DNA of 64,000 bases, taken from assembly GCA_963759175.1 (NCBI GenBank), contig CAVWXP010000004.1:42527-106526 (forward strand), written 5' to 3'. The notes under the pieces were generated by a model. That model saw only the letters and a program-made list of their open reading frames with translations, was not told the origin of the DNA and made no database searches. The stretch comes from SZUA-442 sp963759175 (lineage in GTDB: Bacteria; Actinomycetota; Acidimicrobiia; Spongiisociales; UBA5794). Shown here piece after piece: positions 7,901 to 16,700 of the stretch. Each line of letters starts with the position of its first letter. The first letter of the stretch is position 1. The position numbers and the translations under genes were made by a program.

Positions 7901-10318
7901 ATGGTGCGCGTACATGGGGCATCGTCACTTCACAATCATCCAATGACGGGTACGAGTCGGACGAGGATCCTTGCTGCACTTGCAGTGTTGGGCCTCGTCT
8001 TTGCTCTCGTGATGCCGGTCATGCCGGCGTCGGCCATCACGCCTTCGCCGACGCCTGCTCCTTCGCCGACGCCTGATGGTGCGGTTGATTTCACGGGTCT
8101 CGATGTCACGTCATACGGACTGAGCCCGCATCCGCAGGATCTGACTGGTGGTGCGAGTGTTGTTGATGGTGGTGTGACGTTGGTGTTGTCGGGGAACACG
8201 TGGAAGAAGGTGCCGCTCGAGACGGTGATTGCTTCCGATACGGTGCTCGAGTTCGATGCGTTTGTTGCTGCTGAGGGTGAGATCCAGGGTCTCGGTTTCG
8301 ACAATGACAATTCGTATGCGCAGCTGGCAACGTTCCAGTTCGCCGGGACGACGTCCCCGTGGGGTATCCCGGTCGAGTTGTTCGGTGAGGATGTCGTGGG
8401 TTCACCCGGGTGGGTGCATTACGAGATCCCGATCGGGACGTTCTACCAGGGCTCGTTCACGCATCTGTTCTTCGTCAACGATGATGATGCAACGGCTGCT
8501 GCCGAGGTGGCATTCGCCAACATCGTCGTGACGACCCCGGTACCGCCGCCGCCGGTGGAGTTGACGCCTGCTCCTTCGCCGACGCCTGATGGTGCGGTTG
8601 ATTTCACGGGTCTCGATGTCACGTCGTATGGGGATTCGCCTGCACTCCAGGATCTGACTGGTGGTGCGAGTGTTGTTGATGGTGGTGTGACGTTGGTGTT
8701 GTCGGGGAACACGTGGAAGAAGGTGCCGCTCGAGACGGTGATTGCTTCCGATACGGTGCTCGAGTTCGATGCGTTTGTTGCTGCTGAGGGTGAGATCCAG
8801 GGTCTCGGTTTCGACAATGACAATTCGTATGCGCAGCTGGCAACGTTCCAGTTCGCCGGGACGACGTCCCCGTGGGGTATCCCGGTCGAGTTGTTCGGTG
8901 AGGATGTCGTGGGTTCACCCGGGTGGGTGCATTACGAGATCCCGATCGGGACGTTCTACCAGGGCTCGTTCACGCATCTGTTCTTCGTCAACGATGATGA
9001 TGCAACGGCTGCTGCCGAGGTGGCATTCGCCAACATCGTCGTGACGACCCCGGTACCGCCGCCGCCGGTGGAGTTGACGCCTGCTCCTTCGCCGACGCCT
9101 GATGGTGCGGTTGATTTCACGGGTCTCGATGTCACGTCGTATGGGGATTCGCCTGCACTCCAGGATCTGACTGGTGGTGCGAGTGTTGTTGATGGTGGTG
9201 TGACGTTGGTGTTGTCGGGGAACACGTGGAAGAAGGTGCCGCTCGAGACGGTGATTGCTTCCGATACGGTGCTCGAGTTCGATGCGTTTGTTGCTGCTGA
9301 GGGTGAGATCCAGGGTCTCGGTTTCGACAATGACAATTCGTATGCGCAGCTGGCAACGTTCCAGTTCGCCGGGACGACGTCCCCGTGGGGTATCCCGGTC
9401 GAGTTGTTCGGTGAGGATGTCGTGGGTTCACCCGGGTGGGTGCATTACGAGATCCCGATCGGGACGTTCTACCAGGGCTCGTTCACGCATCTGTTCTTCG
9501 TCAACGATGATGATGCAACGGCTGCTGCCGAGGTGGCATTCGCCAACATCGTCGTGACGACCCCGGTACCGCCGCCGCCGGTGGAGTTGACGCCTGCTCC
9601 TTCGCCGACGCCTGATGGTGCGGTTGATTTCACGGGTCTCGATGTCACGTCGTATGGGGATTCGCCTGCACTCCAGGATCTGACTGGTGGTGCGAGTGTT
9701 GTTGATGGTGGTGTGACGTTGGTGTTGTCGGGGAACACGTGGAAGAAGGTGCCGCTCGAGACGGTGATTGCTTCCGATACGGTGCTCGAGTTCGATGCGT
9801 TTGTTGCTGCTGAGGGTGAGATCCAGGGTCTCGGTTTCGACAATGACAATTCGTATGCGCAGCTGGCAACGTTCCAGTTCGCCGGGACGACGTCCCCGTG
9901 GGGTATCCCGGTCGAGTTGTTCGGTGAGGATGTCGTGGGTTCACCCGGGTGGGTGCATTACGAGATCCCGATCGGGACGTTCTACCAGGGCTCGTTCACG
10001 CATCTGTTCTTCGTCAACGATGATGATGCAACGGCTGCTGCCGAGGTGGCATTCGCCAACATCGTCGTGACGACCCCGGTACCGCCGCCGGCTCCCCCAT
10101 ACGATCCTCCCGCACCCGCCCTGGCGGACGGTGCCGTGGACTTCACAGGTCTCGAAGTGACCTCCTACGGGGTCAAGCCCCACATGCAGGATGTCTCGGG
10201 TGGAGCGACCGTCGCCGATGCCGGCAGGACGATGGTGTTGTCGGGGAACACGTGGAAGAAGGTGCCACTCGAGACGGAGATCACGCCGATACGGTGCTCG
10301 AGTTCGATGCGTACGTAG
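7901..10318 (+). CDS. Secreted protein of tandem 171-aa beta-rich repeats
   Basis: The start is taken as the ATG at 7901, preceded by GAGGGGAG; an ATG at 7944 is also possible. A Sec signal peptide follows (TRILAALAVLGLVFALVMPVMPASA). Then come a PSPTPAPSPTP linker and four repeats of 171 aa, each with DGAVDFTGLDVTSYG, VTLVLSGNTWKKVPLET, VLEFDAFVAAEGEIQGLGFD and GSFTHLFFVNDDDATAAAEV. The GNTWK...GEI-GLGFDND...LFFVNDDD pattern resembles beta-sandwich, carbohydrate-binding-like domains found on secreted glycan-active enzymes, but no catalytic domain is present. The frame breaks inside the fifth repeat and stops at 10318. Leu/Val/Gly codon choice (TTG, GTT, GGT) differs from neighbours. Confidence 0.8.
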   Translation: MVRVHGASSLHNHPMTGTSRTRILAALAVLGLVFALVMPVMPASAITPSPTPAPSPTPDGAVDFTGLDVTSYGLSPHPQDLTGGASVVDGGVTLVLSGNTWKKVPLETVIASDTVLEFDAFVAAEGEIQGLGFDNDNSYAQLATFQFAGTTSPWGIPVELFGEDVVGSPGWVHYEIPIGTFYQGSFTHLFFVNDDDATAAAEVAFANIVVTTPVPPPPVELTPAPSPTPDGAVDFTGLDVTSYGDSPALQDLTGGASVVDGGVTLVLSGNTWKKVPLETVIASDTVLEFDAFVAAEGEIQGLGFDNDNSYAQLATFQFAGTTSPWGIPVELFGEDVVGSPGWVHYEIPIGTFYQGSFTHLFFVNDDDATAAAEVAFANIVVTTPVPPPPVELTPAPSPTPDGAVDFTGLDVTSYGDSPALQDLTGGASVVDGGVTLVLSGNTWKKVPLETVIASDTVLEFDAFVAAEGEIQGLGFDNDNSYAQLATFQFAGTTSPWGIPVELFGEDVVGSPGWVHYEIPIGTFYQGSFTHLFFVNDDDATAAAEVAFANIVVTTPVPPPPVELTPAPSPTPDGAVDFTGLDVTSYGDSPALQDLTGGASVVDGGVTLVLSGNTWKKVPLETVIASDTVLEFDAFVAAEGEIQGLGFDNDNSYAQLATFQFAGTTSPWGIPVELFGEDVVGSPGWVHYEIPIGTFYQGSFTHLFFVNDDDATAAAEVAFANIVVTTPVPPPAPPYDPPAPALADGAVDFTGLEVTSYGVKPHMQDVSGGATVADAGRTMVLSGNTWKKVPLETEITPIRCSSSMRT
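8051..10102 (+). repeat. Four tandem 513-bp repeats
   Basis: Units begin at 8051, 8564, 9077 and 9590, with a period of exactly 513 bp. Units 2-4 look identical base for base; unit 1 differs mainly in one ~27-bp stretch (8112-8138). Near-identity at silent sites means very recent amplification or gene conversion. The true copy number may also be higher if an assembler collapsed copies. Confidence 0.95.
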
Positions 10319-10597
10319 CGGCCGAAGGTGAGATCCATGGATCGGTATCGATATCAACAGCTCGTACTCGCAGCTGGCGACACTCCATTCGCCGGCACGG
10401 ACTCGGCATGGGGTATCCCGGTCGAGTTGTTCGGTGAGGATCGTGGGTTCACCCGGGTGGGTGCATTACGAGATCCCGATCGGGACTTCTACCAGGGTTC
10501 GTTCACGTACCTGTTCTTCGTCAACGATGATGATGCAACGGCTGCTGCCGAGGTGGCATTCGCCAACATCGTCATCACGACGCCGAACCCGAGCTGA
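10110..10597 (+). pseudogene. Diverged, frame-broken fifth repeat unit
   Basis: Homologous to the 513-bp units but with many substitutions (for example DGAVDFTGLEVTSYGVKPHMQD). Relative to the units it lacks one base near 10289, one near 10341, two near 10453 (GAGGATCGTGGG) and one near 10486 (GGGACTTCT). After the last loss the proper ending is recovered: GSFTYLFFVNDDDATAAAEV, then ITTPNPS and a stop at 10597. It was the original C-terminus of the protein. Four indels in ~200 bp suggest real decay or a locally poor consensus. Confidence 0.7.
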
Positions 10598-10631
10598 GCA
10601 CGTCGGCTGACCAAGCAGGCTGCATACAGAA

Positions 10632-10661
10632 GAGGCTCGGGACCGTTCGGTCCCGAGCCTC
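10632..10661 (+). terminator. Strong terminator hairpin
   Basis: GAGGCTCGGGACC-GTTC-GGTCCCGAGCCTC is a perfect 13-bp stem with a 4-nt loop, 35 bp after the end of the repeat-protein gene. It is a clear transcription stop despite lacking a long T run. Confidence 0.8.
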
Positions 10662-10794
10662 TCACGTCGTCGACGGATCGTCGTCGATGAGCGGCTCCCG
10701 GCAACCGAAGCGAACGGCTTGTTCGTGCGCTGCACAATCCCGCGTCCCCGCCGAGTGCGGCAGTACGATGCCGTGTCACCGAAGGGAGAAGACA

Positions 10795-10980
10795 ATGGGT
10801 GATTTCCTCAAAGCGGTCGTGGTGTTCGGCGTGGCATTCGCCCTGTTCACCTTTCCCGCCACATGGCTGCTGATGCTGTTCTTCGGCAATATCGGGATGG
10901 AGCTGTCCTACGTCGCGACGCTGCCGGCAGGAATCCTGGTCTCGGTCGTCATCGGTGGCGTCACCAGCCGAGCCTGGTAG
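10795..10980 (+). CDS. Small two-helix membrane protein
   Basis: 61 aa; the ATG is preceded by a strong AAGGGAGAAG. Two hydrophobic helices are visible: AVVVFGVAFALFTFPATWLLMLFF and YVATLPAGILVSVVIGGVTS. No known family is recognised. It stands alone between a terminator and the convergent PPOX gene. The ribosome binding site and clean membrane pattern support a real gene. Confidence 0.6.
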   Translation: MGDFLKAVVVFGVAFALFTFPATWLLMLFFGNIGMELSYVATLPAGILVSVVIGGVTSRAW

Positions 10981-11119
10981 CAGGGCCCGCTGACGTCGTA
11001 GCTGGTCCAGGTCGGGCAACGGCCGCTCGGGTCATCGATACATAGGGTCCGCTGGCAGTCGAGGCTTGGCTATCGGATTGGTCGTGCGCTCGAGCGACGC
11101 TCGACGCTGGTGTCCATTG

Positions 11120-11529
11120 TCAGACCGCGGTCCAACCCGAGAGCGTGACGATGTCGAACGCGATCACGTCGATGACCGTTCCTGGATGGCGATACGTCGG
11201 ATACTTCTCGCGCGAGGGCCTCTCGCCAGGGTTCATCGCCCGTGCCTCGACGCCCGCAGGTCGGCTCGTATCCACCACAGCTGCTGCCAATCGTCCGACC
11301 GATGATCGACAAGGAGGCTCGCCCGAGGATCGCCAGTGACGTTGGTGGCCCTGCGCAGTCGCGTCGTCGACTTCGGCTTCACCGCATCGATGGGGATCGC
11401 CAGACGATCTCCAACAACGACGAACACCACGGGAACAAGGTGAACGCCCCGCTCGGCGTCGACCGTACCGAGCACGCCAAAGTCGGCCTCGACGAGGCGG
11501 GCGATACAGGTCGGACGATCCAGACGCAC
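11120..11529 (-). CDS. PPOX class F420-dependent protein, frameshifted
   Basis: Pyridoxamine-oxidase-like split barrel of the F420-dependent (Rv0121-type) group. From a GTG at 11529: GVLGTVDAERGVHLVPVVF, KPKSTTRLRRATNV and RASLLVDHRSDDWQQLWW, all hallmarks of the family. The frame then breaks near 11251. One missing base restores VEARAMNPGERPSREKYPTY and a C-terminus ending in TLSGWTAV at 11120, giving ~136 aa, the usual length. These proteins bind F420 or flavin and reduce various substrates. It is convergent with the small membrane protein upstream. Confidence 0.7.
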
Positions 11530-11583
11530 ATCGAGAACCTACTCGGGTACCGGTAGGGTGCGCCCGGATCGGAGGGACATGGG

Positions 11584-12942
11584 ATGAACGGATCGCTCGT
11601 CTTGTTGCTCGTGCTCTTCGTCGCCTACGCCCTGTTCTCGCGGCGCCTGGGCCGAAGCTCGGTCACGGGCCCCATGCTCTTCATGGCCGCTGGGCTCGTC
11701 GCTGCGTGGATCGTCGTCGGTGGTGGATCCGCCGCAGAGGTCCTCCAACTCGAACTGTCGAACGAGACGATCCAGGTGCTCCTGGAAGCGACGCTCGTCA
11801 TCGTGCTGTTCTCCGATGCCGTGCTGATCGACTACCGGGCCGTGCGGTCGGAGGCGACCATTCCCACGCGATTGCTGGGCATCGGATTGCCGCTCACGAT
11901 CATCGCCGGTATCGCGGCCGCGATGCTGTTGTTCCCCGGCCTCGGCTTCTGGCCGGCCGCGATCATCGCGATCATCCTCGCCCCGACCGACGCAGCGCTC
12001 GGTCAGGCCGTCCTCGCAAATCGATCCGTTCCAGCGGCGGTTCGGCAGGGACTGTCCGTCGAGAGCGGGCTCAACGATGGCATCGCCGTGCCCTTCCTCG
12101 CCATTGCGGTGGCGGGAGCAGCTGATGAACTGCAGACCGGTTCGGAGATCGCGACGTTGTTCCTCGAGGAGATCGGTCTTGCGATCGTCGTCGGCATCAT
12201 CGTGGGTCGCTGCGGATCCTGGCTGCTGAGCGAATGCATGTCACGAGGGTGGATGGGGGGAGAGGGCCGCCGGGTCCTCGTGGTCGTGTTGGCGCTCCTG
12301 TCATATGCCCTCGCCGATCCGATCGGCGGATCGGGCTTCATCGCAGCGTTCGTCGGCGGCCTCACCTTCGGGCGTTTCACCCGTTCCGCCTACCCCGACA
12401 TCACCCGATTCTCCGAGGCCGTCAGCCACCTGCTCACCATGACATCGTTCTTCGTATTCGGCGCACTGATCCTCGGACCCGTGCTCGGTGAGGTCGATTG
12501 GCGGGTCGTCGCGTACGCCGTCGCCAGCCTGACCGTCGTGCGCATGGTCCCGGTGGCAATCTCGCTGATCGGCACCCGTTCGGATGTGCGCACCCAGCTC
12601 TACATCGGGTGGTTCGGTCCGCGCGGGCTCGCGTCGCTCGTGTTCGTCGGCACGGTGGTGCTCGAGTCCGGTTTGCCGTTCACCGAGGAGGTGATCCTGG
12701 TGGTCGCCGTCACCGTCGGCTGCTCCGTTCTCGCCCACGGCATCTCGGCATGGCCCCTGTCGAACAGGTACGGCCGATGGTTCGCAGCGATGGCGGACGA
12801 CGACATGGTCGGCATGGCCGAGGCGCTCGAGGTCGAGCACATGCCTCGTCGCGGCGTGACGCGCCAGATGCATGCCCCCATGGGCGACGGCGGCGAAGCC
12901 AATGGTGAGGTGGGTGACGCTCGGAGCGTCAGGGACGGGTGA
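11584..12942 (+). CDS. CPA1-family cation:proton antiporter
   Basis: 452 aa, polytopic membrane protein with ~11-12 helices. Diagnostic NhaP/CPA1 motifs: ILAPTDAALGQAVLAN and VESGLNDGIAVPFLAIAV, whose acidic residues carry the ion exchange, plus GWFGPRGLASLVFVG in the late helices. It exchanges H+ for Na+ or K+ across the inner membrane. A hydrophilic tail of ~50 residues follows the last helix. The 3' end overlaps that of the convergent GMC gene by 14 bp. Confidence 0.9.
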   Translation: MNGSLVLLLVLFVAYALFSRRLGRSSVTGPMLFMAAGLVAAWIVVGGGSAAEVLQLELSNETIQVLLEATLVIVLFSDAVLIDYRAVRSEATIPTRLLGIGLPLTIIAGIAAAMLLFPGLGFWPAAIIAIILAPTDAALGQAVLANRSVPAAVRQGLSVESGLNDGIAVPFLAIAVAGAADELQTGSEIATLFLEEIGLAIVVGIIVGRCGSWLLSECMSRGWMGGEGRRVLVVVLALLSYALADPIGGSGFIAAFVGGLTFGRFTRSAYPDITRFSEAVSHLLTMTSFFVFGALILGPVLGEVDWRVVAYAVASLTVVRMVPVAISLIGTRSDVRTQLYIGWFGPRGLASLVFVGTVVLESGLPFTEEVILVVAVTVGCSVLAHGISAWPLSNRYGRWFAAMADDDMVGMAEALEVEHMPRRGVTRQMHAPMGDGGEANGEVGDARSVRDG

Positions 12943-14554
12943 TCGGTGAGTAGGCCTCGCCCGGGAGTGGACGCCTGTCTGCGGCTCCCTTCCGGGGCCA
13001 CATGGCCATTGCTCGCTCAGCCATCGCCGTGATCGTCAGTGACGGGTTGACCCCGAGGTTGGCACCGATGGCGGCTCCGTCGACGACGTGCAGGTTGTCA
13101 TGGCCGAATACCCGGTGATAGCCGTCGATGACGCCCGTCGACGGGTCGATGCCGATCGGTGCGCCGCCCAGGATGTGCGCGGTGATCGGTGTGTCGAACA
13201 CGACCTCGTTGATCGAGCTTGCCGCGATGCCGTCCATGACCTCGGCAGCGTGGCGCGCTGCCTCGTTGGCCTCGGGTATGTACGTCGGGTTTGGCTCACC
13301 GTGCCCCTGGCGGGAGGTGAGCCGGTTCCCGAGCAGGCCACGTTTGCGAAGCAGTTGGATGCTGTTGTCCCGACTCTGCATGACGAGGAGGATGACGCCA
13401 CGCTCCGACCAGTGCCAGACGGACAGGGAGCGTACGAAGGTGATCGGGTGCCGGAACGCGCGTGCGATGAAGCGGAGCGGGCGCGGCATACCGGGACCAC
13501 CGTCGACCAGGATGGTCGCCAGGAGCCCCAGCACGTTCGATCCCCGTCCGTAGCGAACGGGCTCGATGTGGGTGTCGTCGGTGGGGTGGATCGACGACGT
13601 GATCGCCACACCTTGGGAGTAGTCGATCCGCCGTGACCGGGCCACGGATCCCACGAGGGTCTCACTGTTCGTGCGGGTCTGGTATCCGATGCGGGGCGAC
13701 AGGTGGGGGAGCCGGCCGCGTTCGGCGAGTGACAACAGCAGCCGGGTCGTGCCCAACGCCCCAGCGGAGAAGATCACGTGGTCCGCTCGGTACGTCATGG
13801 TGCGCCGTGACCAGCCCGGGCGCTTGGCCGTGACCACCCAATGATCGCCTGAGCGTTCGAGGTCGATGACCTCCTGTTGTGCATGCACCGTTGCGCCATT
13901 GCGCTCGGCGAACCACAGGTAGTTGCGGTCCAGCGTGTTCTTGGCATCGTGGCGACATCCGACCATGCAGTTGCCGCACCCGATGCACCCGCGACGTGGT
14001 GGGCCAGCACCGCCGAAGTAGGGGTCTGGCACCTCGACACCGGGTTCACCGAAGTAGACGGCGACCGGCGTGGGGTGGTAGGTCGATGCGACCCCCATGC
14101 GATCGGCGACGTGTCGGATGACGGCATCAGCAGGCGTGTCGTGCGGATTGGTTACCACGCCGAGCATCTCGCGTGCCGTGTCGAACCATGGCGCCAACTC
14201 CGCTCTCCAGTCGGTGATGGCTGACCACTGCGGATCGTCGTAGAAGGCCGGTAGCGGTTCGTAGTGCGTGTTGGCGTAGACCAGGGAGCCGCCGCCGACA
14301 CCGGCTCCGGACAACACGAGGATGTCACGCAGGAGCGAAAGTCGCTGGATACCGGTCATACCGAGCTTGGGGAACCACAGCGACCGGCGGACGTCCCAAT
14401 TCGTCTCAGGGAAATCCGAGCTCGCCCAGCGCTGACCTGCCTCGAGGACACCGACCGCATATCCCTTCTCGGTCAGGCGGTGGGCGGCGACGCTCCCGCC
14501 GAAGCCCGAACCGATGATCACGACGTCGTAGGAAGCGTGGGTCACGTCGCGCAT
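12929..14554 (-). CDS. GMC family oxidoreductase (cholesterol-oxidase-like)
   Basis: 541 aa flavoenzyme. The FAD-binding dinucleotide fold is at residues ~8-35 (VVIIGSGFGGSVAAHRLTEKG). A cysteine-rich GCIGCGNCMVGCRHDAKNTL lies near 190, found in the cholesterol oxidase/glucose-methanol-choline branch. The C-terminal block is DNLHVVDGAAIGANLGVNPS, with LTITAMAERAM. It oxidises an alcohol, possibly a sterol or terpenoid, with FAD. No signal peptide is visible. It fits the lipid-degrading genes elsewhere in the window, but the substrate is inference. The SDR gene upstream on the same strand is 21 bp away. Confidence 0.87.
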   Translation of the reverse strand: MRDVTHASYDVVIIGSGFGGSVAAHRLTEKGYAVGVLEAGQRWASSDFPETNWDVRRSLWFPKLGMTGIQRLSLLRDILVLSGAGVGGGSLVYANTHYEPLPAFYDDPQWSAITDWRAELAPWFDTAREMLGVVTNPHDTPADAVIRHVADRMGVASTYHPTPVAVYFGEPGVEVPDPYFGGAGPPRRGCIGCGNCMVGCRHDAKNTLDRNYLWFAERNGATVHAQQEVIDLERSGDHWVVTAKRPGWSRRTMTYRADHVIFSAGALGTTRLLLSLAERGRLPHLSPRIGYQTRTNSETLVGSVARSRRIDYSQGVAITSSIHPTDDTHIEPVRYGRGSNVLGLLATILVDGGPGMPRPLRFIARAFRHPITFVRSLSVWHWSERGVILLVMQSRDNSIQLLRKRGLLGNRLTSRQGHGEPNPTYIPEANEAARHAAEVMDGIAASSINEVVFDTPITAHILGGAPIGIDPSTGVIDGYHRVFGHDNLHVVDGAAIGANLGVNPSLTITAMAERAMAMWPRKGAADRRPLPGEAYSPITRP

Positions 14555-14575
14555 CGTAGCGAGCCCGTGGCAGCC

Positions 14576-15289
14576 TCAGATGACGGCCGAGCCCCACACG
14601 GGGAGGAACGCACCATTGACGACCTTCGACTCCTCGCTCGCGATGAAGTTGATGACGTCGGCGATCTCGTTGGGCTGTGGCCAATTGACGTAGTCGGCGT
14701 AGGGGAGCGCGGCCCTCGTTGCGTCGGTGTTTATCACCGATGGGAGAAGGGCGTTGCAGGTCGTGTTCGTGTCGAGCAGTTCGATCGCAATGGACTTCGC
14801 CAGGGCGAGCACGCCTGCCTTGGCCACGTTGTAGGCGGCCTGGCCCGCTGGCGAGTCGATGGCGTGCTTGGATCCCATGAGGACGATCCGCCCCCACTCG
14901 GGTGACATCTTGGGGATGGCCGCACGTGCGGCATTCCACGCCGTGCGTAGGTTCAGGTCGAGCATCCGATCGAGTCGGACGTCATCGGTCTCGGCGACGT
15001 CCCGCCCGCCGGCCCAACCGCCCACCAGGGACGCCATGACGTTCACCGGCCCGAAGGCAGCTGCGGCCTCGTCGACGAAGGCGTTCATGGCGGTGGGGTC
15101 GGTGCAGTCGACGCGCCGCAGGATGAGGCGGTCCTCGTCGAGGTCGACCTGCTCTTCGAGCGCCGTTGCCTCGTCGGGGATCAGGTACGTTGCCGCGACA
15201 TTGAAGCCGCGGTCGAGGAGGATCGGAATCAGGCAACGACCGACGGATCCCGTGCCCCCAGGGACGATGGCGACATTCGTGGATGGCAT
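14576..15289 (-). CDS. Short-chain dehydrogenase/reductase
   Basis: 237 aa SDR. Cofactor loop IVPGGTGSVGRCLIP at the start, catalytic Tyr-x3-Lys as YNVAKAGV, NALLPSVINTDATR after it, and GAFLPVWGS at the end. It reduces or oxidises a hydroxyl/carbonyl using NAD(P)H. It is probably cotranscribed with the GMC oxidoreductase and divergent from the ABC ATPase gene. The substrate is unknown. Confidence 0.87.
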   Translation of the reverse strand: MPSTNVAIVPGGTGSVGRCLIPILLDRGFNVAATYLIPDEATALEEQVDLDEDRLILRRVDCTDPTAMNAFVDEAAAAFGPVNVMASLVGGWAGGRDVAETDDVRLDRMLDLNLRTAWNAARAAIPKMSPEWGRIVLMGSKHAIDSPAGQAAYNVAKAGVLALAKSIAIELLDTNTTCNALLPSVINTDATRAALPYADYVNWPQPNEIADVINFIASEESKVVNGAFLPVWGSAVI

Positions 15290-15401
15290 GGCTCCACCCT
15301 AGCGGGCGGACGTCGGCCATCAGGTCAGCCGTAGCCACCCATCGCAGTCCGACATGGTACGATCGGCTGGCATCGGCAACGGACCACGGAGGAACCTGCT
15401 C

Positions 15402-16625
15402 ATGGCATCGATCACGCTTGAAGACATTGGGAAGATCTATCCGGACGGGACGCGTGCAGTCGGGTCCGTTTCGATCGATGTGATCGATGGTGAGTTCTTG
15501 GTGTTGGTCGGCCCTTCGGGGTGTGGCAAGTCGACGGTGTTGCGGATGATCGCGGGCTTGGAGGACATCTCTGAGGGGAAGATGACGATTGGCGACAAGG
15601 TCGTCAACGATGTCCCTCCGAAGGATCGCGACATCGCGATGGTGTTCCAGAACTATGCGTTGTATCCGCACATGTCGGTGTACGACAACATGGCGTTCGG
15701 GTTGAAATTGCGCAAGATGCCCAAGGACGAGATCGATCGTCGGGTGAAGGAGGCCGCTGAGGTCCTCGAGATCACCGAGTTCTTGGATCGCAAGCCGAAG
15801 GCGTTGTCTGGTGGTCAGCGCCAGCGTGTGGCGATGGGTCGTGCGATCGTGCGTGAGCCGAAGGCGTTCCTGATGGATGAGCCGCTGTCGAACCTCGATG
15901 CCAAGCTCAGGGTGCAGATGCGTACCGAGTTGGGTCGTCTCCACAACCGGTTGAATACGACGACGGTGTATGTGACCCATGACCAGGTCGAGGCGATGAC
16001 GTTGGGTCATCGTGTTGCCGTGTTGCGTGCAGTGTCGGCGAAGCGGCCGTACAACCTCCAGCAGGTGGCGCCTCCGACGGAGTTGTTCAACAACCCGGCG
16101 AATCTGTTCGTTGCGGGGTTCATCGGGTCGCCGGCGATGAACATGGTGTACGGGACGCTCAACCGTGAAGCAGATGGCCGTGTATCGCTCGAGTTCTCCG
16201 GTATGAAGGTGATGGTCGGTCAGGGTGCACTCGACAACCATCCGGGTATCGAGGACTTCTTCGGGAAGCAGATCGTGGTGGGCATCCGACCTGGTGCCTT
16301 CGAGGATGCGCGTGTGGCTGGTGAGGGCCAGTCGGATCGCACGATCCGTGTCAAGACGGATGTGAACGAGTTGCTGGGGTCCGAGTCGTACGTGCACTTC
16401 ATGCTGGACACGCCTCCGGTGGTCACGCCCGACATCGAGGAGCTCCTCGCCGATTCGGGTACCGAACCCGCGTCGTTGGGTGACCAGTCGAAGTTCACCG
16501 CCCGTGTATCGGCCGACGTGTCGGTACCGGACGGGTCCGAAGTCGATCTCGTCATCGACACCGACAAGCTGCACTTCTTCGACCTCGCGACCTCGGACAA
16601 GATCGGCTACACCCCGCACGCATAG
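15402..16625 (+). CDS. Sugar-type ABC transporter ATP-binding protein (UgpC/MsmK-like)
   Basis: 407 aa, length and layout of the MalK/UgpC/MsmX group. Walker A GPSGCGKST, Q-loop VFQNYALYPHMSVYDNMAFG, signature LSGGQRQRVAMGRAIV, Walker B AFLMDEPLSNLDAKLR, switch THDQVEAMTLG. A C-terminal regulatory OBD starts near NPANLFVAGFIGSPAMN. Such subunits energise carbohydrate or glycerol-phosphate importers and can serve several permeases. No permease or binding-protein gene is nearby. Odd points: TLGH where TLGD is usual, a short insertion (AVSAKRPYN) before LQQV, and TTG/GTG-rich codon use unlike its neighbours. GGAGG precedes the ATG. Confidence 0.92.
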   Translation: MASITLEDIGKIYPDGTRAVGSVSIDVIDGEFLVLVGPSGCGKSTVLRMIAGLEDISEGKMTIGDKVVNDVPPKDRDIAMVFQNYALYPHMSVYDNMAFGLKLRKMPKDEIDRRVKEAAEVLEITEFLDRKPKALSGGQRQRVAMGRAIVREPKAFLMDEPLSNLDAKLRVQMRTELGRLHNRLNTTTVYVTHDQVEAMTLGHRVAVLRAVSAKRPYNLQQVAPPTELFNNPANLFVAGFIGSPAMNMVYGTLNREADGRVSLEFSGMKVMVGQGALDNHPGIEDFFGKQIVVGIRPGAFEDARVAGEGQSDRTIRVKTDVNELLGSESYVHFMLDTPPVVTPDIEELLADSGTEPASLGDQSKFTARVSADVSVPDGSEVDLVIDTDKLHFFDLATSDKIGYTPHA

Positions 16626-16700
16626 CCGACAAGACCCACACACGCTCGAGCATCCGGTCAGCGGAGGTTCGAACCGGGCCAACGGCCACGCGGCTGGGGT

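Noticed and set aside
8106..9944. Repeated 99-126 codon minus-strand frames
   Set aside because: Mirror readings of the 513-bp repeats, identical because the repeats are.
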